From Natronohydrobacter sp. (GTDB lineage: Bacteria > Pseudomonadota > Alphaproteobacteria > Rhodobacterales > Rhodobacteraceae): a stretch of DNA of 7,636 bases. Of this stretch, positions 1-7,636 are shown piece after piece; within the stretch, counting starts at the first letter, position 1; every line of letters begins with the position of its first letter. Made by a program: the position numbers and the translations under genes. The stretch is taken from NCBI GenBank assembly GCA_007118445.1, contig SKRP01000004.1, positions 1-7,636 on the forward strand, written 5' to 3'. The notes below the pieces were generated by a model, which had not been told where the DNA came from, ran no database searches, and saw only the letters and a list, made by a program, of their open reading frames with translations.

Positions 1-357
1 GCCCTTGCCGTCAATCGGGTTGCCCAGACCATCGACCACGCGGCCCAGAAGCTCGTCACCGACGGGCACGTCCACGATGGATTTGGTGCGCTTGACCGTG
101 TCGCCTTCCTTGATGCCGCGGTCATCGCCGAAAATCACGATGCCCACATTGTCGGTCTCAAGGTTCAGCGCCATGCCGCGCACGCCGCCGGGGAATTCGA
201 CCATCTCGCCGGCCTGCACATTGTCCAGCCCGTGGACGCGGGCAATCCCGTCCCCCACCGAGAGCACGCGGCCCACCTCGGTAACTTCGACATCGTGACC
301 GAAGTTCTTGATCTGCTCCTTGAGGATGGCAGAAATCTCAGCAGCTTGGATACCCAT
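1..357 (-). CDS. atpA: F1Fo ATP synthase subunit alpha, N-terminal part (cut by window edge)
   Basis: Encodes the first 119 residues of the alpha subunit of the F1 catalytic head, which alternates with beta subunits and carries the non-catalytic nucleotide sites on the cytoplasmic face of the membrane. The reading begins MGIQAAEISAILKEQIKNF and runs through the N-terminal beta-barrel domain, with GRVLSVGDGIARVHGL, GEMVEFPGG and LLGRVVDGLGNPIDGKG all recognisable as AtpA. The P-loop and C-terminal domain lie beyond position 1. The ATG at 357-355 directly follows the atpH stop codon with no spacer. An AGAGG Shine-Dalgarno (370-366) lies inside the end of atpH, eight bases before the start, so the two genes share a transcript and translation is probably coupled. 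The frame is open to the edge with no sign of damage. Identification is secure; only the extent is limited. Confidence 0.97.
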   Translation of the reverse strand, partial: MGIQAAEISAILKEQIKNFGHDVEVTEVGRVLSVGDGIARVHGLDNVQAGEMVEFPGGVRGMALNLETDNVGIVIFGDDRGIKEGDTVKRTKSIVDVPVGDELLGRVVDGLGNPIDGKG

Positions 358-363
358 TTATCC
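348..363 (-). promoter_or_regulatory. Small hairpin at the atpH stop / atpA start junction
   Basis: On the transcript strand the junction reads GGATA-AATGGG-TATCC, a perfect 5-bp inverted repeat. The atpH stop codon spans the stem/loop boundary and the atpA AUG lies in the 6-base loop. The upstream AGAGG Shine-Dalgarno stays outside the stem. The pairing is seen directly, but a 5-bp stem with three A-U pairs is weak. A role in coupling or tuning atpA initiation is only inference. Confidence 0.3.
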
Positions 364-918
364 GACCTCTTTCATGCTGTTCTTGAGGGCCGCGAGCTTT
401 GCGCGGATCGAGCTGTCGATCATTTGCGAGCCCACCTTGATGACAAGACCGCCGATGAGGCTTTCATCGACGGCCAGTTTGAGATTGATCTCCTTGCCCA
501 CGCGGGCCTTGAGCGTCTTCACCAGGTCCGCCTGCTGGCCCTTGGTCAGCGGCGTCGCAGAGGTGACATCAACAGTGACTTCGCCCTTTTCCTCGGCGAT
601 CATGGCACGCAATGCGGCCAGAACCTGCGGCAGGGCAAACAGGCGGCGCTTGCGTGCCATCACACCAAGCGCGCCGGTGACAGTCTGCGACAGCGCCATT
701 TTCTGCGCGACAGCAGTGATCGCACTGGTGACCTGATCGCGCGAATAGACCGGCGAGGCGATCAGCCCGCGCAGATCAGCGCTTTCTGTCAGAGCCCCGT
801 CAAGGGCTGCGACATCACTTTCAAGAGATTTGAGTGATTTGGACTCTCTGGCCAATTCGAAGACGGCCGTAGCATAGCGCTGCGCTATACCAGAGGAGAT
901 CGAAGCTGGTTCGGACAC
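358..918 (-). CDS. atpH: F1Fo ATP synthase subunit delta (OSCP)
   Basis: Delta sits on top of the F1 head and ties it to the b-subunit stator stalk. The product is 186 residues, normal for the alphaproteobacterial subunit. The N-terminal helical domain (about 8-110) includes IAQRYATAVFELA. The C-terminal part carries the OSCP/delta signature, with DESLIGGLVIKVGSQMIDSS at about 151-170 and IRAKLAALKNSM after it. I chose the GTG at 918-916 (reading SEPASISSG). The family starts at this motif, and a GGAAGGG ribosome site lies five bases upstream. The longer frame from an ATG at 1035 would add 39 residues of low-complexity sequence not seen in the family. The gene is first in this visible F1 operon, and atpA begins immediately after its TAA stop. 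It is intact. Confidence 0.95.
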   Translation of the reverse strand: MSEPASISSGIAQRYATAVFELARESKSLKSLESDVAALDGALTESADLRGLIASPVYSRDQVTSAITAVAQKMALSQTVTGALGVMARKRRLFALPQVLAALRAMIAEEKGEVTVDVTSATPLTKGQQADLVKTLKARVGKEINLKLAVDESLIGGLVIKVGSQMIDSSIRAKLAALKNSMKEVG

Positions 919-923
919 GTCCA

Positions 924-930
924 CCCTTCC
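924..930 (-). promoter_or_regulatory. Ribosome binding site fixing the GTG start of atpH
   Basis: GGAAGGG on the minus strand ends five bases before the GTG at 918. It is the best Shine-Dalgarno match near the 5' end of this frame. It supports the GTG start, which begins the protein at SEPASIS, over the upstream ATG at 1035. Confidence 0.7.
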
Positions 931-1006
931 ATCTGTTCCGCACCCGGCTTCGCGTCGGCCCGGTGCCGTGAATGCTGTAATTGACGCGACAGGCAAATTC
1001 GGCGCG

Positions 1007-1035
1007 GGTTTAGCAGAGGGTTCCTGATGCTGCAA
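1007..1035 (-). promoter_or_regulatory. Candidate sigma-70-type promoter for the atpHA operon
   Basis: On the minus strand TTGCAG (1035-1030) is followed after exactly 17 bases by TAAACC (1012-1007). A TGC sits just before the second element, resembling an extended -10 (TGCTAAA). This would give a leader of roughly 80 bases before the atpH GTG. The position suits an operon promoter because the methyltransferase upstream ends at 1190. Both hexamers are imperfect, so this is a candidate from pattern reading only. Confidence 0.35.
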
Positions 1036-1140
1036 CCGCCAAGGTCACGTTCTTGCCAGCGCCGGGGTGGTTAATTGGTATCGTCCTGCGACATCGCGCC
1101 ACAGGCTTGCGCTACCATGCGACGACCGCGCTGCAAGGGG

Positions 1141-1164
1141 TGCGCGGCAGAGGCTGCGCGCGCA
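1141..1164 (-). terminator. GC-rich stem-loop downstream of the methyltransferase gene
   Basis: On the minus strand the arms are TGCGCG, a bulged C, then GCAG, with loop CCT and returning arms CTGC and CGCGCA. This makes a 10-bp stem with one bulge, starting about 25 bases after the methyltransferase TGA. No U-run follows, so it is not a classical intrinsic terminator. It could be a terminator of the U-poor kind, a 3'-end stabilising hairpin, or simply chance in GC-rich DNA. The rest of the 919-1189 spacer holds the atpH promoter candidate and leader and no gene that I can support. Confidence 0.35.
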
Positions 1165-1189
1165 TCCCGAAAAGCTGATTCTTTGCTGG

Positions 1190-1972
1190 TCAATATCCGC
1201 GCCGCGCGCCCTGCATCCTGCTCCGCCAGGCCGGTCGTGTGGCCGTCGGGCGGACCGGGTCGAGAATGCGCAGGGGTTTGCGCTCGCGCACGCTCAGCCC
1301 CGATGCACCGGGCGCATCGGCGATCCGCGTGGCCTCGACCAGCAGCACGCCGCCGGCATGATAGCGCGGCAGGCGCTGGCCCATGCTTTCGAGCATCATC
1401 GCCCAGCGCAGCCAGCTGTTGCGATCCCGTGGCGGGAAGAACAGCGCGCTTGATGTCTCCTGCACCTCGAATCCGTGCTCGCGCAGCAGGCTGTCGATCT
1501 GGCGCAGCGAATAGGGTCGGCCCAGTGCGAATGGCGTCCCGTCGCGCCGCGCCCACAGCCCCGAGCGGTTGGGCACGATCAGCATCATCCGCGCGCCCAC
1601 TTTCAGCACCCGCGCGATTTCCTCCATCAGCGCGGCGGGGCGATCCGAGGTCTCCAGCCCGTGCAGCACGACCAATCGGTCAATACTGTCCGTGGCCAGC
1701 GGCCAGCTGGTTTCCTCGACCAGGACCGAATGATTTTCCGCTTCGGCGGGCCAGTGCAGCACGCCCTGTTGCGCGGGCATCAGGGTGAGGACGCGCGCCG
1801 CTTCGTCAAGGCAGGGGCGCAAGAGTGGTGCGGCAAAGCCAAATCCTGCGACAGACAGCCCCTTGACCGAAGGCCATCGCAGCTGCAGCCGATCGCGCAT
1901 CGCCTTTTGTGCCGCGCGGCCCAGCCGGGTGGTATAATAGAAATCCCGCAGAAGGCAGACATCCTGATGCAT
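1190..1972 (-). CDS. Class I SAM-dependent methyltransferase (Methyltransf_11-like)
   Basis: A predicted cytoplasmic methyltransferase of 260 residues with a Rossmann-type SAM fold; the substrate is unknown. The SAM-binding glycine loop is GLSVAGFGFAAPLL at about 38-51. A motif PLATDSIDRLVVLHGLE (about 91-107) resembles the D-x-x-x-D and following strand of the Methyltransf_11 group. It is followed by EEIARVLKVGARMMLIVPN (about 117-135), the usual helix and strand after motif III. The C-terminal 45 residues are basic and probably poorly ordered. The start is the ATG at 1972 (MHQDVCLLRDFYYTT). The upstream extension would run across the gloB start and has no support, although the ribosome site before this ATG is weak (GGGG). 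The gene is divergent from gloB and 76 bp from it. The glycine loop lacks the acidic residue that usually precedes it (V-A-G-F-G), but otherwise the gene looks intact. I recognise the fold, not a specific function. Confidence 0.85.
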   Translation of the reverse strand: MHQDVCLLRDFYYTTRLGRAAQKAMRDRLQLRWPSVKGLSVAGFGFAAPLLRPCLDEAARVLTLMPAQQGVLHWPAEAENHSVLVEETSWPLATDSIDRLVVLHGLETSDRPAALMEEIARVLKVGARMMLIVPNRSGLWARRDGTPFALGRPYSLRQIDSLLREHGFEVQETSSALFFPPRDRNSWLRWAMMLESMGQRLPRYHAGGVLLVEATRIADAPGASGLSVRERKPLRILDPVRPTATRPAWRSRMQGARRGY

Positions 1973-2018
1973 CGGGCCCCATCGGTTGCGTCGGGGCACG
2001 GATTGGCCCAGACTGGTG

Positions 2019-2036
2019 GCAATCCTAACGCAATCC
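2019..2036. repeat. Tandem GCAATCC direct repeat in the divergent methyltransferase/gloB spacer
   Basis: GCAATCC occurs at 2019-2025 and again at 2030-2036, separated by TAAC. The repeats start 11 bases apart, about one helical turn. They lie immediately before the gloB ribosome site (AAGGA at 2037-2041). They overlap a possible but weak gloB promoter: TTGGCC at 2003-2008, a 17-base gap, then TAACGC at 2026-2031. The same-face arrangement is what a dimeric regulator would need, but no regulator is known from this window and the match could be chance. Confidence 0.35.
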
Positions 2037-2048
2037 AAGGAAAATGCC

Positions 2049-2816
2049 ATGCCTCTGCAGATGACAGCCATTCCCTGCCTGCGTGACAATTACGCCTATC
2101 TGCTGCATGATCCCGCGACCGGGCGCACCGGCGTCGTGGATGTGCCGGATGTGGCCCCGATCCATGATGCGCTCGACGCGGCAGGCCACAGGCTGAGTGA
2201 TATCTTCATCACCCATCACCATGATGACCATATCGGCGGTGTCATGCGGCTGCAGGAAGATACGGGTGCCGCGATCTGGGGGGCGCGCGCCGATGCCCAT
2301 CGCCTGCCGCCGCTGGATCACGCGCTCGGCGAGGGCGATACAGTGCGGCTTGGGTCGCAGGAGGGGGTCGTGATTGATGTGCCGGGTCATACGATCGGCC
2401 ATATCGCCTTTCATTTCCCCGAAAGCGGGCTCGCCTTCACGGCGGACAGTCTGATGGCACTGGGCTGCGGACGGCTGTTCGAGGGCACGCCTGCGCAGAT
2501 GTGGGACAGCCTGTGCAAGCTGATGGCGCTGCCCGATGAAACGCTGATCTGTTCGGGCCATGATTACAGCCAGGGCAATGCGGGTTTTGCCCTTCATGTT
2601 GACCCCGGGAATGCCGCGTTGCAGGCGCGTGTCACGCAGATGCAGGCCGACCGTGCCGCGAACCGGCCGATGGCGGTCGTGCCGCTCGCGCTGGAGAAAG
2701 CGACAAACCCTTTCCTTCGTGCGGGACAGGATTACCTCAAGCAGGCGCATGATCGTGTCGGGGTGAGCGACGCAGAAATGTTCGCCTGCCTGCGCGGCAT
2801 GAAAGACACGTTCTGA
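2049..2816 (+). CDS. gloB: Hydroxyacylglutathione hydrolase (glyoxalase II)
   Basis: Hydrolyses S-D-lactoylglutathione to D-lactate and glutathione, the second step of methylglyoxal detoxification in the cytoplasm. The 255-residue product matches the family length. It has the metallo-beta-lactamase motif THHHDDH at 55-61. The expected binuclear metal ligands are H56, H58, D60 and H61, then H114 in PGHTIGH, D133 in FTADSL and H171 in SGHDY. CGRLFEGTP (140-148) and ATNPFLR (218-224) are further GloB hallmarks; the latter lies in the C-terminal substrate-binding domain. The start is the ATG at 2049, seven bases after AAGGA. An ATG at 2044 is out of frame, and the longer upstream frame has no family support. 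The gene runs divergently from the methyltransferase and is followed 171 bp later by clpA. All ligands are present, so it should be active. Confidence 0.95.
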   Translation: MPLQMTAIPCLRDNYAYLLHDPATGRTGVVDVPDVAPIHDALDAAGHRLSDIFITHHHDDHIGGVMRLQEDTGAAIWGARADAHRLPPLDHALGEGDTVRLGSQEGVVIDVPGHTIGHIAFHFPESGLAFTADSLMALGCGRLFEGTPAQMWDSLCKLMALPDETLICSGHDYSQGNAGFALHVDPGNAALQARVTQMQADRAANRPMAVVPLALEKATNPFLRAGQDYLKQAHDRVGVSDAEMFACLRGMKDTF

Positions 2817-2819
2817 ATG

Positions 2820-2881
2820 ATCAACTTGCGCGCAGGGTGTAACGAAACTTGTCAGAATCCGTTTCATCCGGCAAAGTTGAT
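2820..2881 (+). repeat. Nested inverted repeats followed by an A7 run between gloB and clpA
   Basis: ATCAACTT (2820-2827) is the exact reverse complement of AAGTTGAT (2874-2881). Inside lies a smaller pair, GAAAC (2844-2848) and GTTTC (2861-2865). The outer repeat is followed at once by a run of seven A residues. Read on the plus strand this is not an intrinsic terminator, because the run is A rather than T. It could be a folded gloB 3' end or an A-tract-associated protein site upstream of clpA. The pairing is seen; the function is unknown. Confidence 0.3.
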
Positions 2882-2891
2882 AAAAAAACAC

Positions 2892-2920
2892 TTGAAGGAC
2901 GGTGAATAAAACCGAAATTT
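2892..2920 (+). promoter_or_regulatory. Candidate clpA promoter with a heat-shock-like CTTGAA element
   Basis: CTTGAA (2891-2896) is the core of the alphaproteobacterial RpoH -35 element. Fifteen bases later comes CCGAAATT, a poor match to the CCCCAT-type RpoH -10. Read as a sigma-70 promoter, TTGAAG (2892-2897) has AAATTT (2915-2920) after a 17-base gap. clpA belongs to the protein quality-control set and is often heat-inducible, so either reading is sensible, but neither -10 is convincing. Confidence 0.3.
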
Positions 2921-2945
2921 AAGAAGGTGAGGCGACACTGGGCAG

Positions 2946-2958
2946 CGGGATATTCCCG
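2946..2958 (+). promoter_or_regulatory. 13-bp palindrome in the clpA leader
   Basis: CGGGA-TAT-TCCCG is a perfect 5-bp inverted repeat with a 3-base centre, 29 bases before the clpA start codon and 16 bases before its Shine-Dalgarno. It could be a small RNA hairpin in the 5' leader or a DNA operator half-turn site. It does not cover the ribosome site. Confidence 0.3.
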
Positions 2959-2974
2959 ACGTCCACCCAAGAAC

Positions 2975-2979
2975 AGGAG
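2975..2979 (+). promoter_or_regulatory. Ribosome binding site fixing the GTG start of clpA
   Basis: AGGAG lies eight bases before the GTG at 2988. No in-frame ATG lies near the start of the N domain, and the protein begins PSFSTTLEQSIH as ClpA should. The GTG is therefore well supported. Confidence 0.75.
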
Positions 2980-2987
2980 CGTCCGAC

Positions 2988-5309
<2,322 letters not shown>

Positions 5310-5333
5310 TCCGAGCCCTTGCCAGGACGTGAC

Positions 5334-5359
5334 GCGGCGCCCGCTGTGACGGGCGCCGC
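5334..5359 (+). terminator. Strong GC hairpin between clpA and the rhomboid gene
   Basis: GCGGCGCCCG (5334-5343) and CGGGCGCCGC (5350-5359) form a perfect 10-bp stem with the 6-base loop CTGTGA, 24 bases after the clpA stop. The following bases TTGCCGTTT are only moderately T-rich. It is most likely the clpA terminator, perhaps leaky. The rhomboid ATG follows only 20 bases later, leaving little room for an independent promoter, so some read-through is plausible. Confidence 0.6.
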
Positions 5360-5379
5360 TTGCCGTTTGAAAGACTGCC

Positions 5380-6156
5380 ATGCTGATCCCGATCCGCGAC
5401 CATAATCCCCCCAGGCGCCGCCCCTATGTCACATGGGCGCTGATGGCCGCCAATATCGCGATCTTCGCGCTCTATCTGCCGCTCTTTGGCGATGATTACG
5501 CCCTGATGCGCTTTTTCGCGCAATGGGGGATGTTGCCTGCGCGGCTCAGCGCGGGGCAGGGGTTCGAGACGCTGATTTCACATCAGTTCCTGCATGGTGA
5601 CCTGCTGCATCTGGCCGCGAATATGCTGTTTCTGTGGATTTTCGGCAATAATATGGAAGATGTTTGGGGGCATTGGAAATTCCTCGGCTTCTACCTGCTT
5701 TGCGGGCTGGCAGCCGGGGCGCTGCAATATCTCTCCGAGCCGCAATCGATGATCCCAATGGTCGGGGCCTCGGGCGCGATTGCCGGTGTGCTGGGCGGTT
5801 ATTTTCTGTTCTACCCCCGCGCGCGGGTCGATATGTTCCTGTTTCTGATTGTGATTTTCCGCATTATCCCGGTCCCCGCATGGCTGGTGCTGGGCAGTTG
5901 GTTCGTGATGCAGGTGTTGGGCGGCATTGGTGCTTCGATCGAAGGTGGCGGGATCGCCTATTGGGCCCATGCGGGTGGGTTCATTGCCGGGGTCGTGCTC
6001 AGCCTGCCGCTATGGTTGCGCATGGGCGGCACGGCCTATTGGGAAAAATGCCTCGGCACGCCGCCCTATGACGAAGCGCGGTATTCCTTCGTCGAGTCGA
6101 ACGTGCCGAAAGCGGGCAGGAAACGCGGTATCCGCGTCAGTCCCTGGCGTCGTTGA
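5380..6156 (+). CDS. Rhomboid family intramembrane serine protease
   Basis: A polytopic inner-membrane protease that cuts transmembrane substrates within the bilayer; its substrates here are unknown. The 258 residues have hydrophobic segments at about 16-36, 75-90, 100-118, 127-146, 151-163, 166-185 and 192-213. The serine motif GASG (129-132) gives nucleophile S131. H197 in YWAHAGGFIAG is the histidine of the dyad. H72, H77 and N81 in FLHGDLLHLAANM correspond to the conserved HxxxxHxxxN of GlpG-type enzymes (oxyanion hole side). WIFGNNMEDVWG (86-97) fits the L1/TM2 region. The C-terminal tail (about 215-258) is hydrophilic and basic, with no zinc finger or other added domain. The start is the ATG at 5380, with a weak GAAAGA ribosome site. 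It lies 70 bp after clpA and converges on the minus-strand gene ending at 6347. All catalytic residues are present. Confidence 0.93.
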   Translation: MLIPIRDHNPPRRRPYVTWALMAANIAIFALYLPLFGDDYALMRFFAQWGMLPARLSAGQGFETLISHQFLHGDLLHLAANMLFLWIFGNNMEDVWGHWKFLGFYLLCGLAAGALQYLSEPQSMIPMVGASGAIAGVLGGYFLFYPRARVDMFLFLIVIFRIIPVPAWLVLGSWFVMQVLGGIGASIEGGGIAYWAHAGGFIAGVVLSLPLWLRMGGTAYWEKCLGTPPYDEARYSFVESNVPKAGRKRGIRVSPWRR

Positions 6157-6162
6157 CGCCAG
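6144..6162 (+). terminator. Hairpin overlapping the rhomboid stop codon
   Basis: CTGGCGTC (6144-6151) and GACGCCAG (6155-6162) make a perfect 8-bp stem with loop GTT. The TGA stop (6154-6156) is split between loop and right arm, so the last two arginine codons are part of the stem. The following TTCCCTCC is a poor U-tract, and a second small pair CTCCGGGAG comes next. It is likely a 3'-end or terminator structure, but intrinsic termination is uncertain. Confidence 0.45.
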
Positions 6163-6346
6163 TTCCCTCCGGGAGATTGTGCCAGACAGCGGGCGTGTTT
6201 CGCAGTAAACCCCGGTGCAAGCAGTCGCGGGTCAGTGCCGGATGCATTCATGGGTGTCGTTCAATTGCTGCTACATGTTTGCCCGCGTGTGGTTGACAGT
6301 CTTACGATCCGGGAACGAAGGAAACGGAACTCCCCCGGAAAGCGCC
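6163..6346. other. Convergent intergenic spacer with no supported gene
   Basis: These 184 bases separate the rhomboid gene from the unrecognised minus-strand gene. A perfect TTGACA occurs at 6293-6298 on the plus strand, but no acceptable -10 follows. TCCGGG (6308-6313) and CCCGGA (6334-6339) could pair across 20 bases, without a T-run on either side. I see no tRNA, no small gene with a ribosome site, and no clean terminator for the rpoD-side transcript. Confidence 0.5.
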
Positions 6347-6783
6347 TCAAATCGGCGAGGACAGTGCGTATCGGCTTTGCGCAAGAATGAGCAGCGGCAA
6401 CAAGAGATCCACGTCTCGCTGGTTGTGTAGCCTTATCGTAATGTGAGAATCCGGCCGCTGATGCGCGTTCTCAAACCGTGCGCCAATTTCCTCAAGTGTC
6501 AGCAAGGCGTAGTTCAGACAGGGAGGCCGGAACCACCAGGTCAGATGCGCTTGCGCCGTGTCAAAGGCAAACTGTGCGCCATTCGCAAGCTTCCCAGTCA
6601 CCGGCCCATTCGAATCAAATAGCAGATGTATGCCAAATTGCCTGCCATGGCGATATGGGCGGATAGAGAGCGCAGTCTCGTTGCTGAGGCGCGTGAACAA
6701 AGCAAAGAAGGCTAGACGAACCTCGATTTGTGCCATTTTGTCATAGCAAGCGAGCAAGATCTCTGGTTCGCGTCCCTGGTCAT

Positions 6784-6787
<4 letters not shown>
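6347..6787 (-). CDS. Unrecognised 146-codon protein overlapping the rpoD stop codon
   Basis: I do not recognise this protein. It is soluble-looking, with no signal peptide, no clear membrane span and a single tryptophan pair (TWWFRPP). The middle (HGRQFGIHLLFDSNG) looks beta-rich. The C-terminal part (LTLEEIGARFENAHQ, then VDLLLPLLILAQSRYA) looks helical. The GTG at 6787 overlaps the rpoD TGA as GTGA, the classic layout for translational coupling; the nearest GGAG lies 12 bases upstream inside rpoD. An alternative start is the ATG at 6736 (MAQIEVRLAFF), which lacks a good ribosome site. By hand count 89 of 146 third positions are G or C, against 42 of 50 in the adjoining rpoD stretch, and CTA, ATA, AGG and CGA codons occur. 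That suggests later acquisition or weak selection. The uninterrupted frame and position argue for a real gene, but a chance frame cannot be excluded. Confidence 0.6.

Positions 6788-7636
<849 letters not shown>

Noticed and set aside
919..1035. 39-residue N-terminal extension of AtpH from the ATG at 1035
   Set aside because: It is low-complexity, has no ribosome site, overlaps the candidate promoter and is not a family feature. The GTG at 918 has a good ribosome site and the family N terminus.
1067..2089. Several long frames on both strands over the methyltransferase (for example plus 1475-2086 and plus 1075-1788)
   Set aside because: They are shadows in GC-rich DNA. Their translations are arginine/alanine/proline-rich and match no family, while the minus frame 1190-1972 shows clear methyltransferase motifs.
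1973..2089. Longer methyltransferase start reading back through the gloB start
   Set aside because: It would overlap the gloB coding start and add residues unrelated to the fold. The divergent spacer is better explained as promoter DNA.
6293..6321. Perfect TTGACA as a promoter -35 on the plus strand
   Set aside because: The bases 16-18 positions on are GC-rich with no -10 resemblance, and no plus-strand gene follows.
6308..6339. TCCGGG/CCCGGA pairing as a terminator for the rpoD-side transcript
   Set aside because: It has a 20-base loop, an arm mismatch beyond six pairs and no T-run after it on the minus strand.
6215..6430. 71-residue plus-strand frame in the rhomboid/rpoD interval
   Set aside because: It has no ribosome site, overlaps the minus-strand 146-codon gene and has random-looking composition.

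Overview
The window looks like a stretch of core chromosome from an alphaproteobacterium, most likely Rhodobacterales (Rhodobacteraceae). The basis is the protein sequences (186-residue AtpH beginning SEPASISSGIAQRYATA, ClpA beginning PSFSTTLEQ, RpoD ending LRSFLDQ), the high GC with strong G/C preference at third codon positions, and the atpH-atpA order of a separate F1 operon. This placement comes from family recognition, not from a database search.

Layout, left to right. The 5' end of atpA (cut by the left edge) and all of atpH lie on the minus strand, with a candidate promoter above atpH. Next, also on minus, is a class I SAM-dependent methyltransferase. It is divergent from gloB (glyoxalase II), and the 76-bp divergent spacer holds a 7-bp direct repeat with an 11-bp period. 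On the plus strand gloB is followed by clpA (unfoldase of the ClpAP protease, GTG start, no clpS beside it in this window) and a rhomboid intramembrane serine protease. A strong GC hairpin lies between clpA and the rhomboid gene, and a second hairpin overlaps the rhomboid stop codon. Facing them on the minus strand is the C-terminal part of rpoD (cut by the right edge). Its stop codon overlaps, in GTGA, the start of an unrecognised 146-codon gene.

How the genes relate: most are housekeeping genes, covering ATP synthesis, methylglyoxal detoxification, protein quality control, membrane proteolysis and the primary sigma factor. clpA and the rhomboid gene are both proteolysis genes in the same direction, but the hairpin between them suggests at least partly separate transcription. 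I see no CRISPR array, insertion sequence, phage gene, tRNA or rRNA.

No new multi-gene system is visible. The least ordinary part is about 6157-6787, between the rhomboid gene and rpoD. It holds the unrecognised gene, whose codon use is clearly less GC-biased than its neighbours', joined to the essential rpoD by a four-base overlap. Smaller points of interest are the short inverted and direct repeats in the gloB and clpA upstream regions and at the atpH/atpA junction.
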